Assembly: GCA_002794785.1 (NCBI GenBank)
Contig: NBBA01000002.1
Location: 310,001-374,000 of the forward strand
DNA from: Coniferiporia sulphurascens
Taxonomy: Eukaryota > Basidiomycota > Agaricomycetes > Hymenochaetales > Hymenochaetaceae
Direction: 5' to 3'
Length of the DNA: 64,000 nucleotides
A model generated the notes under the pieces. It saw only the letters and a program-made list of their open reading frames with translations, did no database searches and had not been told where the DNA came from. This document shows, piece by piece, positions 25,884-37,473 of the stretch (positions within the stretch are counted from its first letter, which is position 1; the number at the start of each line of letters is the position of its first letter). A program made the translations under genes and the position numbers.

Positions 25884-26346
25884 GGTCGGGATTTCGACCA
25901 GCGAGCAGCCGACAACGAGGCGGAGGTTGGAGAACTAGGGAATAAACTCGACATTGTGTACGTGGGAAAACCAAATTATCCCAAATTAAGACAACTACGT
26001 AATCACCTCAAAAGCATTGAGCTGTAAAGGTGGTGCTTGTTTCCAATGCTTCCATAGCTTTGTTCTCCGCGCTCATTGCCTGGAGCCTTTGTCTGTCTCG
26101 TGTAAGCCCTAGATAAAAGCTAGTGAATTTGCATTCAATACCAATCAAGACTCCAGCAGTGAGCCTTTTCAATCGTGGTGTGCCGCTTGGATCATTCCGT
26201 ATCACTCACGTTGGTTTCTAGCCGATTGTGAGTCGTTCGGAACTTCATTAAGCAGGATTTGAGCTAATGAATCACCTGAGTGTCTTCTGGTAGACGTGAA
26301 TACTCCGCTACCTCAACCAGCCGAGTTGCGGAACATCAAAGTCATA
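25884..26346. promoter_or_regulatory. Shared promoter region of divergent kinase pair 1
   Basis: This 463-bp gap separates the start codons of two kinase genes read in opposite directions. The matching gap in the duplicate unit (31945-32416) is 472 bp. A common bidirectional promoter is likely from geometry, but no specific binding site was identified. No open frame here is credible. Confidence 0.45.
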
Positions 26347-29303
26347 ATGAAATTCAAAAATCTCTTCCGCAAAAAGCCTTCGGTGAGTCACGTAGGATCC
26401 AGCAAGGGTACGAAACTACTGAGTGATAATGCAGGATGCGCTTCTCAAGGATATAAAGCAGGTTGAAAAAGATTTGTCTGCGGTTGAATCGCTCATGGGG
26501 GATGACGAAGACGATTATGATGCACAACGGATTCGGCGGAGGCTTGACACGTGAATGTTTTTGACGCTTTTGTTTAGTCTTTGTGCTCATCCGGCTCTGA
26601 AGTCTCGTAAAGGATACTGAAGCACTTACTAGTAAAGCGAGGAAACCCAAACGATTCAGCCGCTTGTGGAGAGATGATGCTTACATTAAAGAAGAGTTTG
26701 CAGTCAGAGACGAGCTGGAAGAATTGAGAGAAACCATTGCTGTCTGTATTCAAATCATTTACTATGCTGAAGAGTCTAGACTTATCGGACTTGTGGCAGA
26801 GGACTTCTCTAGTCAGACAGAGCTCAGGACTCGCGTCAACTATTAATAAAAAAAGACCGCCGCGTTCCCCAGTTCGATCTTGGACTCTAAACTTTCGCAG
26901 TGAGTTTCATTCTAACCGAATTAGGACTGTTAATAATGTACCTCTCAAGCTTTTACTGTGCCTGGGTATCCCGATCCATGGAAACTTCTCTCATACGATC
27001 CTGTGGAGTTTATGACGTGGTGGATGAGGGCACGTGAGGATGACGGTGCCGAGGGTCAGTTAGACTCTTTTTTGGCACAGTTCATTATCTTACTCGTCGA
27101 AAAGAGACAGATGGATGGATGGATATACGCTTCTTTGCTAAGAAAGTTCTCCCTTTGATAACGTATCCTGAGTTTGAGGTATGTCATTGGTTGTACTTTC
27201 TTAGAGAAGTGTCCCGATATATTTATCTTGTTTAATATACAGGCTGTTAAACGATCAGTTTTTCGTAAGCACATCGAAACAATGGCCGAAAAGGCAAAGC
27301 AGATCGCTCGTGTAATCGCTTTGTTATACGGCGTTAGCGATGCGTACGACAGCCAGATACAAGCCATCTTTGAATGCTGTCCTCCGTGTGTATCCATTAA
27401 CAATGCTTGCTTGATTCCGACAGGGTTGACGTATTAATAACCCTTGAACTCGTATAGTGTCATATATATCTTAAAAAGAGCCTTCGAAGGTTGCGTCAAC
27501 GCGGTGGAGTCGCCGGACGAGAATGAAGAAGTAGCAAATGGCTTGTCCGACTTGGACCTTATGTCCATTGACCCACTACTCACGGAAATTGCGAACCGTC
27601 TCTTTGTATGTTAAAAAAAAACTTCTGTTTTCATACTAGCTGGTAAGATTTAACTTTCTTCAGATTCTTCAAGAGCATACTCCACTCACTGTGGGGAGAG
27701 ACATTATCAAGACCAGCCTACTGGAGAACATATACGAGTCATCAGGTAAGCCATTACTCTATCTTACTCCCATCTTATAGATCGTTTATCTGAATGAACG
27801 CAGAAAGCGGAAAGCCTATAGCTCCAAGAAATACTTTTCGCGTATTTTATTTCAGTAAAACAGCCCAGGATATCATGTTGCAGGAAAAACTCGCTAGAAA
27901 TCGGAAAGAACTGGATACTGTAGCCCGTGGGCTACAGATGGCTGAGTACACTCGATATAATATATCTTCGTTACAGCCGGAGAGTCCAGATACTCCTGAT
28001 GAGAGTTACTTCGACGCTACCTGTGGGTTTACTTCAATTCTATTACAATGCTCATTATTGACTGCTCCGATAGACCTGAGAAACATGAAAATTGAAGAAA
28101 TGAATATCCAGTTCTCAAGTGCTGTGTACCTGGGGGAAGGCTCATTCGCTCAAGTCCTTAAAGTGAAGTCGACGGACGGAAATGAAGTATGGATCATATA
28201 ATGATTAGGGTTTGCCTCCACTAATGTATAGGATTTATAGCATGCCGTTAAGATATTCAAGCGGGGACGCGGATATAAAAAGGTATTATTTTACACCAAA
28301 AGCACTGCATGACAGTTGACGACGGCTATGGCAGCGATTCCTTGAAGAGATTAAAGTTTGGTCGCAGCTAGACGATGATTTTATTCTGCGTCTCAAAGGG
28401 TTTTGCGTGGTTGACTTCAGCCCTCTTCCCGGTCTAGTTACGGAGTTATGCCAATGTTCTTTGAGGGATCTTATAGTTTCCAATCAGTGGAATACAGGGG
28501 GAGATGGCTTGAATGTTATGCAACGGTTAGAGTTCGTGAGTTTCGAGCACCCGCTTTGATTGGCAGAGGACGCCCTCTTATTTCTCTCGCAGCTTCGTGA
28601 TGTCATCTATGGATTAAGATATCGTGAGCGCCCTATCTGATTTACCTGGCGTCATGCTTGATATTTGTGGTTATAGTACATCTTAGGTCGATAGCTCACG
28701 GGGATTTACGCGCGGTAAAACCGCTTTAACTACGATTCTGAATGAATTTCATGCTCAGAAGTCCATAGGCCAACGTACTCGTAACGTTTCCCACCGAAGA
28801 TAACGACGGACGGCCTAAGGCAGTCCTCTGTGACTTCGGCATCTCTAAGTCCGAAATGGAAGTTGTTGAAGATATTGCGGCCCACGTCATTGCTGGTAAA
28901 AGGCTTGGTGAAGCCTGGCGATCTCCTGAGATTGTGTCATGCTACAGGGAGAAAAACCAGATTCGTGTTTCCAGTCAAGGTGACATGTATTCGTACGGAT
29001 GCGTTTTCTTGGAGGTGCGTGTGATTGCCTTTGACCTAAGTATTTTGAGTTGCTGTCCTTCACGCTGAATACGTCCACGGCCAGGTCATGTATGATAGAG
29101 AGCCATTCAAAGACGTTAACAACCCTGGGGACGTGCTTCTTAAGGGAAAATTACCTGCGGAATGCGAAGATATTTCGGGTCTGAGGACTGCGCATTGGTC
29201 TTTCATGAAGTCACTTTGGGCTTTCGACCCCACGAGAAGGCCGGACGTCAATGCTGCAAACGTGGAGATCAACGAGCTAATTGAATGGAATGATAATTCG
29301 TAG
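26347..29303 (+). CDS. TKL-like protein kinase with novel N-terminal domain, copy 1
   Basis: A gene of about 12 or more short exons; only some boundaries are secure: 26347-26382, 26435-26550, 26633-26741 and the last exon 29085-29303. The first exon encodes MKFKNLFRKKPS. The N-terminal half has conserved blocks YPDPWK, WWMRARED, ETDGWMDIRFFAKK, MAEKAKQIARVIALLYG and DLMSIDPLLTEIANRLF, all shared with the copy at 32417-35383 and with no domain I recognise. The kinase domain starts near 28085 with a glycine loop GEGSFAQV, then HAVKIF, a catalytic loop HGDLRA followed by NVL, DFGIS and YSYGCVFLE. HGDL in place of HRDL is frequent in Agaricomycete tyrosine-kinase-like proteins. One microexon near 26820 lacks a GT donor where the copy has one, so that part of the model is unsure. 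Confidence 0.7.
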
Positions 29304-29599
29304 GAAGATGTACACGGGCTTCATCTTATTCCGCTTTACTTGCTTTATCTGAGCTTAATCATCGACTGTACTGGCTAAATTTCTAAAAGAGAAATAGCCA
29401 ATTCGCACTTGGAAACTTGTTGTATAATAGTCCTTCCATTTCATGATTTGTTCTGATATCGGTGCTAACTAGTCGTGTCTCGCTTCGATATTCATTAATC
29501 ATCGTGTACTTTAATAACAATTAGAACAGGACGTTTGTAGTATATTCTAGTAGGTCCTCTTTATTTCAGATGTCCCCTTGTGTAAGTTCGGGGTTTACT
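29304..29599. other. Intergenic, 3' flank of kinase copy 1
   Basis: AT-rich 3' flank with no gene. It joins the end of duplication unit 1 to the start of unit 2. Confidence 0.4.
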
Positions 29600-29942
29600 A
29601 CGCTGACCGAAGTCGCCCAGGTCAAAGGACTCGCTTTGACCTTTTTTACTGAGGATATCAGTGAGTCGTAGGATCTGGACGTGTTTGCTTAGTCGCATAG
29701 GTTGACATTGGTTGGAACCGACTCTAGATGATTAAGATGCTCCACGATCTGAAGGACATATCTAAGTTGTCAAGGTAGTGCTTGTCAATGGCATTGTAGC
29801 TCTCTAGAAGACGGATGCATTTGATGATAACTTCAGCGGACTGGATTACGCCTAGCACAGTCTGAAAGATGTCTATGGTCTGCTCTTCAGGACTCACAAT
29901 CGGCTCGTTTCTCAAAAAGTAGATAGTTGCATTGCCCCTCAC
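29600..29942 (-). pseudogene. Truncated, decayed copy of the pseudokinase gene 5' end
   Basis: The segment matches the first roughly 100 codons of the gene at 22051-23886. The block DIFQTVLGVIQS is recognisable, followed by IKCIRLLESYNAIDKHY. The start codon has become ATA (ATG to ATA), and a one-base deletion near 29765 shifts the frame inside the helical domain. The remainder of the gene is missing; homology ends near 29600, where the downstream end of the preceding kinase gene begins. Its upstream DNA is still almost identical to that of the intact gene. It marks the left edge of the second duplication unit. It cannot make the pseudokinase. Confidence 0.8.
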
Positions 29943-30468
29943 AACAATGACCCTTTTAAAAGATAAATTACGCGATAGATGCAGTTAGATGTCGTTAGCA
30001 GTCTGTCGAGCCAGCTTCAAGTTGAGAGGAGAAAACGAACAGGTATGTTGTCGACGAAGTCGGGCTGCCTATTAACTGCTCGGCTAGGGACAGCGTAAGG
30101 AACAAAAGGAGCACAAGGACAACGTTTCTTCATGACGGCAGACGAGTACAATAAAACACAATGGCGGTAAAAGCGTATCCGAGTTGACCAGTAGCCCGCG
30201 ATACTACAAGGGACACATTCGGACCTATATGGACGGCAACCGGCGGATCGCCGCTTCCAATTCTCTTATTCGGAAGCGCTGATTGGCGCTCACGATCACG
30301 GAAGCAAAACACGATGCACGCATCCCTTTATCCTCATGTTTTCTTCCTAACTTTTCACATTTCCGTATAAGTGATCATCCGATCCGATCATCCGCTTGCA
30401 TAATTGTAACCAAGAAGTGCCTACAGAGTATTGCGACGACACATGAATACGTACGATATAGAGCGTAC
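29943..30468. other. Duplicated promoter DNA of the broken pseudokinase copy
   Basis: About 30005-30345 repeats about 24000-24350 with few changes. Similarity then falls away before the 3' end of the next kinase gene. No coding frame is seen. Confidence 0.6.
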
Positions 30469-31944
30469 TCAGACGACTGGCCTAAGCCATGTCAGATTAA
30501 CGATGAAGAAATTTAAGAAACAGCGAGAACTTTTTGTTTTCGCGAAAAGGGTATCCCTGACTTCATTTGTTAGCTTTTCCCGTTTTACTTTGGACAAGAG
30601 GTAAGGTGGATACGCACTGACTAAGCGTTTGACGAGTCCAGTGCTGACCCGTCCAATAGACATGACATCTAGAATGAGGCGTTCCAGACTTCCTGTTTCT
30701 GTATCCTTCAAGTACCACTGAAGCGTATAGGAGCGCTGACGACTCAGAAGCTGCTCAAAGGTCTCCAAGGCTTTGTAGGATGACGGACGATCATCCGGGT
30801 CACTCTGTGTCATAGCCTCAACAAGTGACGAGAGGAATCCAAGATTGACATGTCTCTACGATATCATTAGAGGTGAGAATCACAAACTTTGACGATGGAT
30901 AGAATAATCTTACTTCCAAGAGTTCCTCCCTGTACATATTTCCGAGAATGAAAACGTCAGTAGCAAAAGGGTCGTAAGGAACGACAGATGAGAGTTCCGG
31001 AACGGCGCCATCTCCACACTTGCGTCCAACGACTTCATGGACCTCGCCTTCCTGGAAACGTGTCGAGATCCCGAAATCCAGGTAAAAGTACTTCACAGAT
31101 TTAACTTCACTTCTCTTGCGATATGGCGCAAGCTTAAATTCCGTCGGCAAGAACTCATTTTGGACTGGATGAAACCCCTTAGGATACATCTGGCTAGCGT
31201 CCATCATGATATTCATGTATGTGCAATCCCTAAATATGACTCAGAATGGGTAGATGAGTGCATATGGGAGATGTCTGTAAGCGTACCTATGGGCAACATT
31301 CTGGCTATGTACGAATGTCAATCCCTGTAGAGGAAAATTAAAGGTGTTAATAGATAAATTGCAGCTTCGGGTATGCGAAAGGCTCACCTCGAGAGTCTGC
31401 CTCACAAAGTCGACAACTTCATCAATGGAGCTAAACGGAGGTTCATCCAAAGGACGCAGAAGTGGCATCACTATGATTTCGATGTCACTCTCATTTTCCT
31501 CGGTGAGCTCAAAGTGATCTAAAATGGGAGTGCAATGATTTCTGGGATCTCGCAACTTCTCTTCCGTCGTAAGGTACTGCGCGATGGAGCGTTCGGTTGA
31601 GCTCTTAGATATTCTTTTCAAATAAACAACTAGGCCATCAGAGACGCGAGTCGCATCTGCTGTTTTGTTAAACTGTGAGCTAGTCAACGAACACTCCGGA
31701 TAGTATGAGTTCACGGTCCACGCACTGGATTTTTGAAGGAGTCCTCGCATGACAGCGGGTCTTTGCTGGGGTCAACGACCCAAGAAGGCGTCCAGTCAGG
31801 ATGGTAGCGCGGCCTTAACCGGTAACCATGTTCAAGGAGTATGTTAAAATGATCTCTCCACCAGATCTCCGACCTCCTTAGTACCCGGGCGAGACTCCCT
31901 ACACTTTCATTCGTCAGTGGCGACGGCCCTTTGTCGCCTTCCAT
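30469..31944 (-). CDS. Fungal protein kinase, WW-R-D-HF family, copy 2
   Basis: Five exons read leftward: 31726-31944, 31388-31672, 31287-31324, 30914-31229 and 30469-30855, for 414 residues. Exons 3 and 4 have exactly the same lengths (38 and 316 nt) as in the copy at 24549-25883. The ATG at 31944 is chosen because it places the IWWRDHFNILLEHGYRLRPRY block 27 residues in, as in copy 1; an in-frame ATG lies upstream at 32049. Motifs: PDWTPSW, ADATRVSDGLVVYLKR, RNHCTPILDHF, catalytic HRDCTYMN (His180-Asp182) and YLDFGIS, so catalysis looks possible. The C-terminus is about 39 residues longer than in copy 1 because the earlier stop is absent. It lies head to head with the kinase starting at 32417. 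Confidence 0.8.
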
Positions 31945-32416
31945 GGATTGGGTTCCGGCTGGCGAGCAGGCCGCGAAGGAAAGGAAAATGCAACAATCGT
32001 CTGTAGACGCAATACGCGATACGGTGATGAACGCGTGGGAAATGCGCATTGATGTTTTTCTCAGTCCGACAACAATGTTACGTACTTGTCCATTTCTAGG
32101 ACGCGGTGCAAGCCAACCTTGTACTATCCAGTTCGCTGTTTCATTTCAAACTTCCATTGCTTTGACATCGTCGCATCTAGGCCGATCGAATATGGGTCCT
32201 GAGAGTGCTGAGCTAATCACATTGTTAATGCACCAAATTTGAAGACTATACACCTTGTCGTTCGTCCATTATCTCTACTAGCTCTTCAACTACTATCATC
32301 ACATCAGCGCCACATTACTCGTCCTATTCAGCGATCCGTCAACTTAGCCTAAGCACTCGGGACGAAAACGGACTTACTTTCTTCACTTCAAGTTGGCGAT
32401 TGGATTTCGTTTAATC
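31945..32416. promoter_or_regulatory. Shared promoter region of divergent kinase pair 2
   Basis: Counterpart of 25884-26346, with similar length and placement. No specific site was recognised. Confidence 0.4.
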
Positions 32417-35383
32417 ATGTCCAAAATTTTCAATTTCTTTTCTCGACGCAAGCGGATGGTATGTTGACCCGTTTGTTCGTAATACTACCCTAGTGGCCCT
32501 AAGGGAATAATAGGATGTGTCTATTGACGAGGAGATCTCAAGAACTGAGGCAGAGTTGTCTCTGGCCAGGCCGTTTATGGGAGACGCTGAAGAGGACTTA
32601 GATGCTCGAGAGATACAACAACAATTCGATACGTACGTACCTTCCCGCACAGCACATCCACCCATTCACGTCCTTCAAGTGCTGTGAGTATGGTACGGAT
32701 GTCTCGTCATACGAAGGAAGGAAGGGTCTCGAAAGACGATACATATCTCAATCAACAGCGCGCACTCAGGAAGGAATTGGCAAAAATTAGACAAAATGCA
32801 TCCGTTCGTACTAATTTCGCTCACATAGCATAAGTTACTTATAGTACTTACAGAGGACGTCTATTGCTAGACAAACCTGTGAGCTTGCGCCTATTGTTTT
32901 CAGAAAAAGGCCGGTACGATCACCTGAGCGAACATGGAAATTGAGTTTTCATAGTGAGGGCATTTCGTACTAACTTGAGTGATCGGTGTCTTACTTTTTT
33001 TAAGCGTTTGAGGTCCTTGGCTATCCTAATCCATGGAAACCCTCTAAATACAACTCTTCGGCCTTCGAAAAATGGTGGGTGAAGGCTCGGGACGACGTTA
33101 TTGCAAAAGGTCTGCTGGGTCTTTCACCCTCACGCGCTGCCTCATGTCTCAATCTGCTGTATATAAAGAGACGGATGGTTGGATGGATATACGCTTCCTC
33201 GCGAGGAAGGTGTTTCATTTGGTGCTGTCCTTAAGAACAGAGGTGTGTTCTCTCGGGAAAAAATGAAAATCTCAATCTGCCTAATTGACTTGATCACTAG
33301 ACTTTACAGCGGTCGATCTTCTTTGAACACATCAAAACAATGGCGGAGAAAGCAAAGCAGATTTCTCGTGTCATTGCATTGCTTTACGGCTCATCCGAAG
33401 AATACGATAAGCAGATACAAGACATTTTCGAATGCTGTCCTCCGTACGTTTATTGATCACGACCGTAAACTTAAGGGGATAAGTAATGCGCTGACTGTAT
33501 CCGAATCTATGTAGTGTGATTTACCTGCTACAGGAAGCCTTCAAAGGGTGTATCGATACAGTGGAAGCACAAGACGTAAACGAGGAGATAGCAAATGGCT
33601 TGTCGGAAATGGATTTAATGTCCATCGACCCGTTGCTCACCGAAATAGCAAATCGCTTGTTTGTGAGTCGCGGAATTCTATAGCCGTAAATGACCCGCAC
33701 TTCATTTCTTTACGTCTCAGTCTCTCCAATCCCGTATTCCACTTACTATCGGAAGGGATTATATAAAAATGGACTTACGGGAGAACATATATGAGCCATC
33801 AGGTATTGACACACTTTTATACCTTAATTAAATTTCTCGGACATTTGTCTAAATAAACGCAGGAAGCAAGAGATTGACAACTCCAGGCGGGGCACCTCAA
33901 TCCGATTATCTCTCACAAACGGCTCAAAGACTCATGGTACAAGAAAAGCTTGCTGAAGACGTCAAGGAGCTAGAAGCTGTAGAAAGTGGACTGCAAATGG
34001 TCAGGAACACTCGGCACATGGCGTTTTCACCTTCGGAAAGGAGGTCTTCGAGTATAGATGACTCCGATGGGGTGCTTGACATCACCCGTAGGCTACTCCT
34101 AATTTTCTTATAATTTTGTCTCTAACACATCGTGTGTTCACTGACGATTGTGACAAGACTTAAAAAACATGAACATTGAAGAAGTCAACGTCCAGATGTC
34201 GAGTGCTGTATATCTGACAGAAGGGTCATTTGGCCAAGTCCATAAGGTGAAGTCAGTGGCCGATGGAAAAGAAGTGAGGGGTCATGCAGTGAAGAATCCC
34301 CCTCCCCACTAATATATGCCATTTACAGTATGCTATGAAAACTATCAAGCCGGGACACGGGGCAAAGATGGTAGTATTTTTTGCTTCGTTGTGTGACTCC
34401 TGAGTGCTAACAGCAGTTGCTGATAGCGGTTCTTAGAGGAAGTTAAAATCTGGGCACAATTAGATGACGATTTTATTTTGCGTCTCGTAGGTTTTTGTGT
34501 ACCAGACTTTGGTCCTCTTCCGGGTCTCGTTATGGAGTTGTGCCAAGGTTCCTTGAAGGACCTAGTCAACTTTAGTCGACGGAGTACGGGGGAGTGTAGC
34601 TTAGGTATTTTGCAGCGGCTAGACTTTGTGAGTCTCAATAATTTGTTCTCACTGGAATACGCTCTGACGCCCCTTTCTCAGCTTCGTGATGTTAGTTACG
34701 GGCTGAGATACCGTATGTATTCCACCACATTTTCCTTCCATGCCCGAAATCATCTGATTTTTGTTGTCGCAGTACACTTTCGATCGATAGCACACGGCGA
34801 TCTACGAGCGGTAGGGTATCAATTGTTTTACTAGTACTGAATTAAGCGCTTAAACACACAGGCTAATGTCCTCATAACATCCCCAACCGAGGACAATGGC
34901 GGGAAACCTAGGGCGATTCTCTGTGATTTTGGTATCTCAAGATCCGAAAAAGGGGTCGTTGAAGACATCGCAGCCCATATCATCACCAATAAAAGGCTTA
35001 GTGAGGCTTGGCGGTCGCCTGAGATTGTGGCTTGCTATAGAGAGAAGAACCAAATGCGTGTTTCCTGCGAAGGAGATATGTACTCGTTCGGGTGTGTTTT
35101 CTTGGAGGTACGTGCTTGAACTACTAGCACCCGAATTAAAACTAAATGTAATCACGGCCAGGTGATATATGACAGGGAACCGTTCAAGGGTCTGAATAAC
35201 CCCGGTAACGAGCTTCTTGAGGGAAAATTACCCGCGACGTGTGAAGACATCCCTGACCTGAAGACTACCCATTGGTCTTTCATGAAATCTCTCTGGGATC
35301 ATGAGCCCAGCAAAAGACCGGATGCCAGTTTGGCAAGTATGGAGATCAACGAGTTCATCATTAACTGTGGAGATGGCTCGTAG
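32417..35383 (+). CDS. TKL-like protein kinase with novel N-terminal domain, copy 2
   Basis: Many short exons in the same order as 26347-29303. It opens with MSKIFNFFSRRKRM and a GTATGT donor. N-terminal blocks: GYPNPWK, FEKWWVKARDD, ETDGWMDIRFLARK, MAEKAKQISRVIALLYG and DLMSIDPLLTEIANRLF. The kinase domain starts near 34170: glycine loop TEGSFGQV (first Gly replaced by Thr), YAMKTI with the ATP-site lysine, RFLEEVKIWAQLDDDF, catalytic loop AHGDLRA then NVLI, DFGIS, SEAWRSPE and YSFGCVFLE. The last exon starts near 35162 with VIYDREPFK and ends at 35383. The frame can be followed through conserved exons, so the gene is probably intact, but a few internal boundaries are unresolved. The role of the N-terminal half is unknown. 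Confidence 0.7.
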
Positions 35384-36020
35384 AAGGTGTATATGGTCGT
35401 TGTACTAGCTAATTTAGAAATCGGCTAATTTGTATTTGCAAGTCTGTTGTAATGTAGTTCCCATCTTTTCATAATTTGATATTATCGACGCTGTAAAGTT
35501 GCGCCGTGCATTTTTCGCTTCCGTATTTGTTCTTTGTTGTGTACAGTAGGTACGAACATTTGAATTTACACCTAGGTACGCCCCGTTTCGATTACCCCTT
35601 TGTCCTCTGGGTCCGAGGGTGTTTTTTCGAAACTGAAGTTGCTGGGAGTTTTCCCGCTCGGCTATTGTTCTCACTGCCAGGAGACGGTTGCAGCATGCCC
35701 CTGACACCGCCGGTCCGCTTTGGACTATCGGGTGCAATGCCCACATGGGCGTTTGTGGGTCCCGATGTTGACAGCGGCCTCGATGCAGCTGCCAACACCG
35801 AAATTGCATCACCCACTCACACTTATACCACGATCGCGACGAGGGCTGGACAAAAGGCTTCCGCGACAGACTCCCGACTGCCTCGTTCTCTTTTCACCGC
35901 CGTCGAGCGCCCCTTCCTCTGATCACAGGTAAATCTCCTAGTCGGACGGCTTTGTCCACTCAAGAATTCTGATTGCTGATTGTCTGATGTATCAGCTCGT
36001 GAAAGATCGGCATACTTACC
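35384..36020. other. Intergenic, no gene seen
   Basis: Separates the second duplicated kinase pair from a further kinase gene. An open frame at 35506-35922 has no recognisable features. Confidence 0.4.
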
Positions 36021-37473
36021 ATGTTTCCAAAAGTTCGCAGCGGCTCAATGTCTGGGCAGACATCCGCTATCAACAACCCTAACAGTATAATTCTCGACGG
36101 TAAGACGCACATTGACGTCTGATATAAAAAAGTCTTCTTTAACGAACATTCTACTCAGAGCTGCGCTACAGCCTAAGGATCCGAGAATTCTCTAAGGAAG
36201 AATTATCGCGCGCTATAGTAAAGGGTATTGGTGGAGGTGGGAGATCCGACATCTACTTCGTTGAAATTCCGGACCACAATCCAAGGGTAGAGTCATTTCC
36301 TCGTGCCCTGAAACGACCTCCTCAACGCGGTGCTGAACCGGCGTGACACAGATTATAGCGATAAAGGTATACACTATGTCTTTTCATAACGAGGCCACGA
36401 AAAGTCCAGAACGTCGGGAAAAGCTACTAGGCGTCAGTATCATCATCAGTTATCGTCGTCACACGCCTAACCTACTTCCGTTCTCCACAATGAAGTATTA
36501 CAGACGCGAATTCAAATTTTGGAAAGAACTAGATGAACACCCCAATATCGTTCGCCTGCTCGGATTTGTCGATGGTTATAAAAATAGTTCGCTCCCAGGC
36601 CTGGTCTCCGAATATTACGACAGGGGTAATCTACGGAACCTTGTCGATGATGACCCTTCGCTTCCTAGGCTTACAAGGATTCAACTGGTACGTGTTCCTC
36701 GTGATGAAGGCGGATTTCGCAAACTGAAGGGGTCCTAGCTTCTCGACGCCGCGCGTGGACTAGCATTCAGTTAGTACTTGGGATCGAGTCGATAACCATA
36801 TGTTTGGCTGAAATGCTTCCAAAAAAATACGCAGTTCAGCATCCCTTGCAAAAGAGTAAGATCTGTCATAGGGATATCCGAGGAGTACGTACCTTCAAAA
36901 CTTAAACTTAAACGTTTCTAATGACTCGTAATAGGTGAATATTTTCGTTAAAAGGGATGCTGAGAAGGGATTAGTAGCGGCACTGGGAGATTTTGGTTCT
37001 GCAAAGGCGGGATACACAAATTCATTCTTTATCGAAGCATCGACGCTCAGGTATTCTTTGGACTGGGTCCCCCCGGAGTATCTTCGGCCCGGCGACGGTG
37101 ATGTCGACTTCAGCAAGCCAACACAGCACGGGGACGTATGGTCATTCGGGTGCACTTTTCTAGAAGTACGTGTCCCTTCGCATGGCGGCCCATTTGGATA
37201 CATCTTGACCGCGTCCTCTATCACGAAAAGATCATGACTGGTCGGGATCCTTGGGGATCATGTGCCTCGGTCAAGGACCGCCTTTTAGGTCTGAAGCCCT
37301 CAGAGCCTCACCATCCGTCAAGACCCGACGGATTCCCGAAAAACTATTGGAACTTCCTGCTAGCCTGTTGGTGGCTCGTGCCGAGAAATCGTATTCACGG
37401 GAGCGTTGTCGTGTGCTGGTTGGAGCGTTTTCTTAAGGCCGAGGAGGACTCTGCACAGTCAGAGGACAAATAA
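36021..37473 (+). CDS. TKL-like protein kinase
   Basis: Multi-exon gene starting MFPKVRSGSMSGQ at 36021, with a first donor GTAAGA near 36099. Recognisable pieces in order: REFSKEELSRAIVKGIGGGG with a glycine-rich loop ending DIYFVEI, then IIAIKVYT with the ATP-site lysine, YYRREFKFWKELDEHPNIVRLLGF, CHRDIRG followed after an intron by VNIF, LGDFGSAKAG, SLDWVPPEYLRP and GDVWSFGCTFLE. The last exon begins near 37228 (MTGRDPWGSC) and ends at 37473. HRD and DFG are intact, so this is probably an active Ser/Thr or dual-specificity kinase. The short, complete kinase domain has only a brief N-terminal extension. It lies on the same strand as the next kinase at 38286, separated by about 810 bp. Confidence 0.75.

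Noticed and set aside
31945..32049. Upstream ATG at 32049 for the kinase at 30469-31944
   Set aside because: It would add 35 residues absent from the sister gene. The ATG at 31944 gives the same spacing to the WWRDHF block.
35506..35922. Open frame of 138 codons (+)
   Set aside because: Both strands are open and no domain is seen; it lies between two kinase genes.
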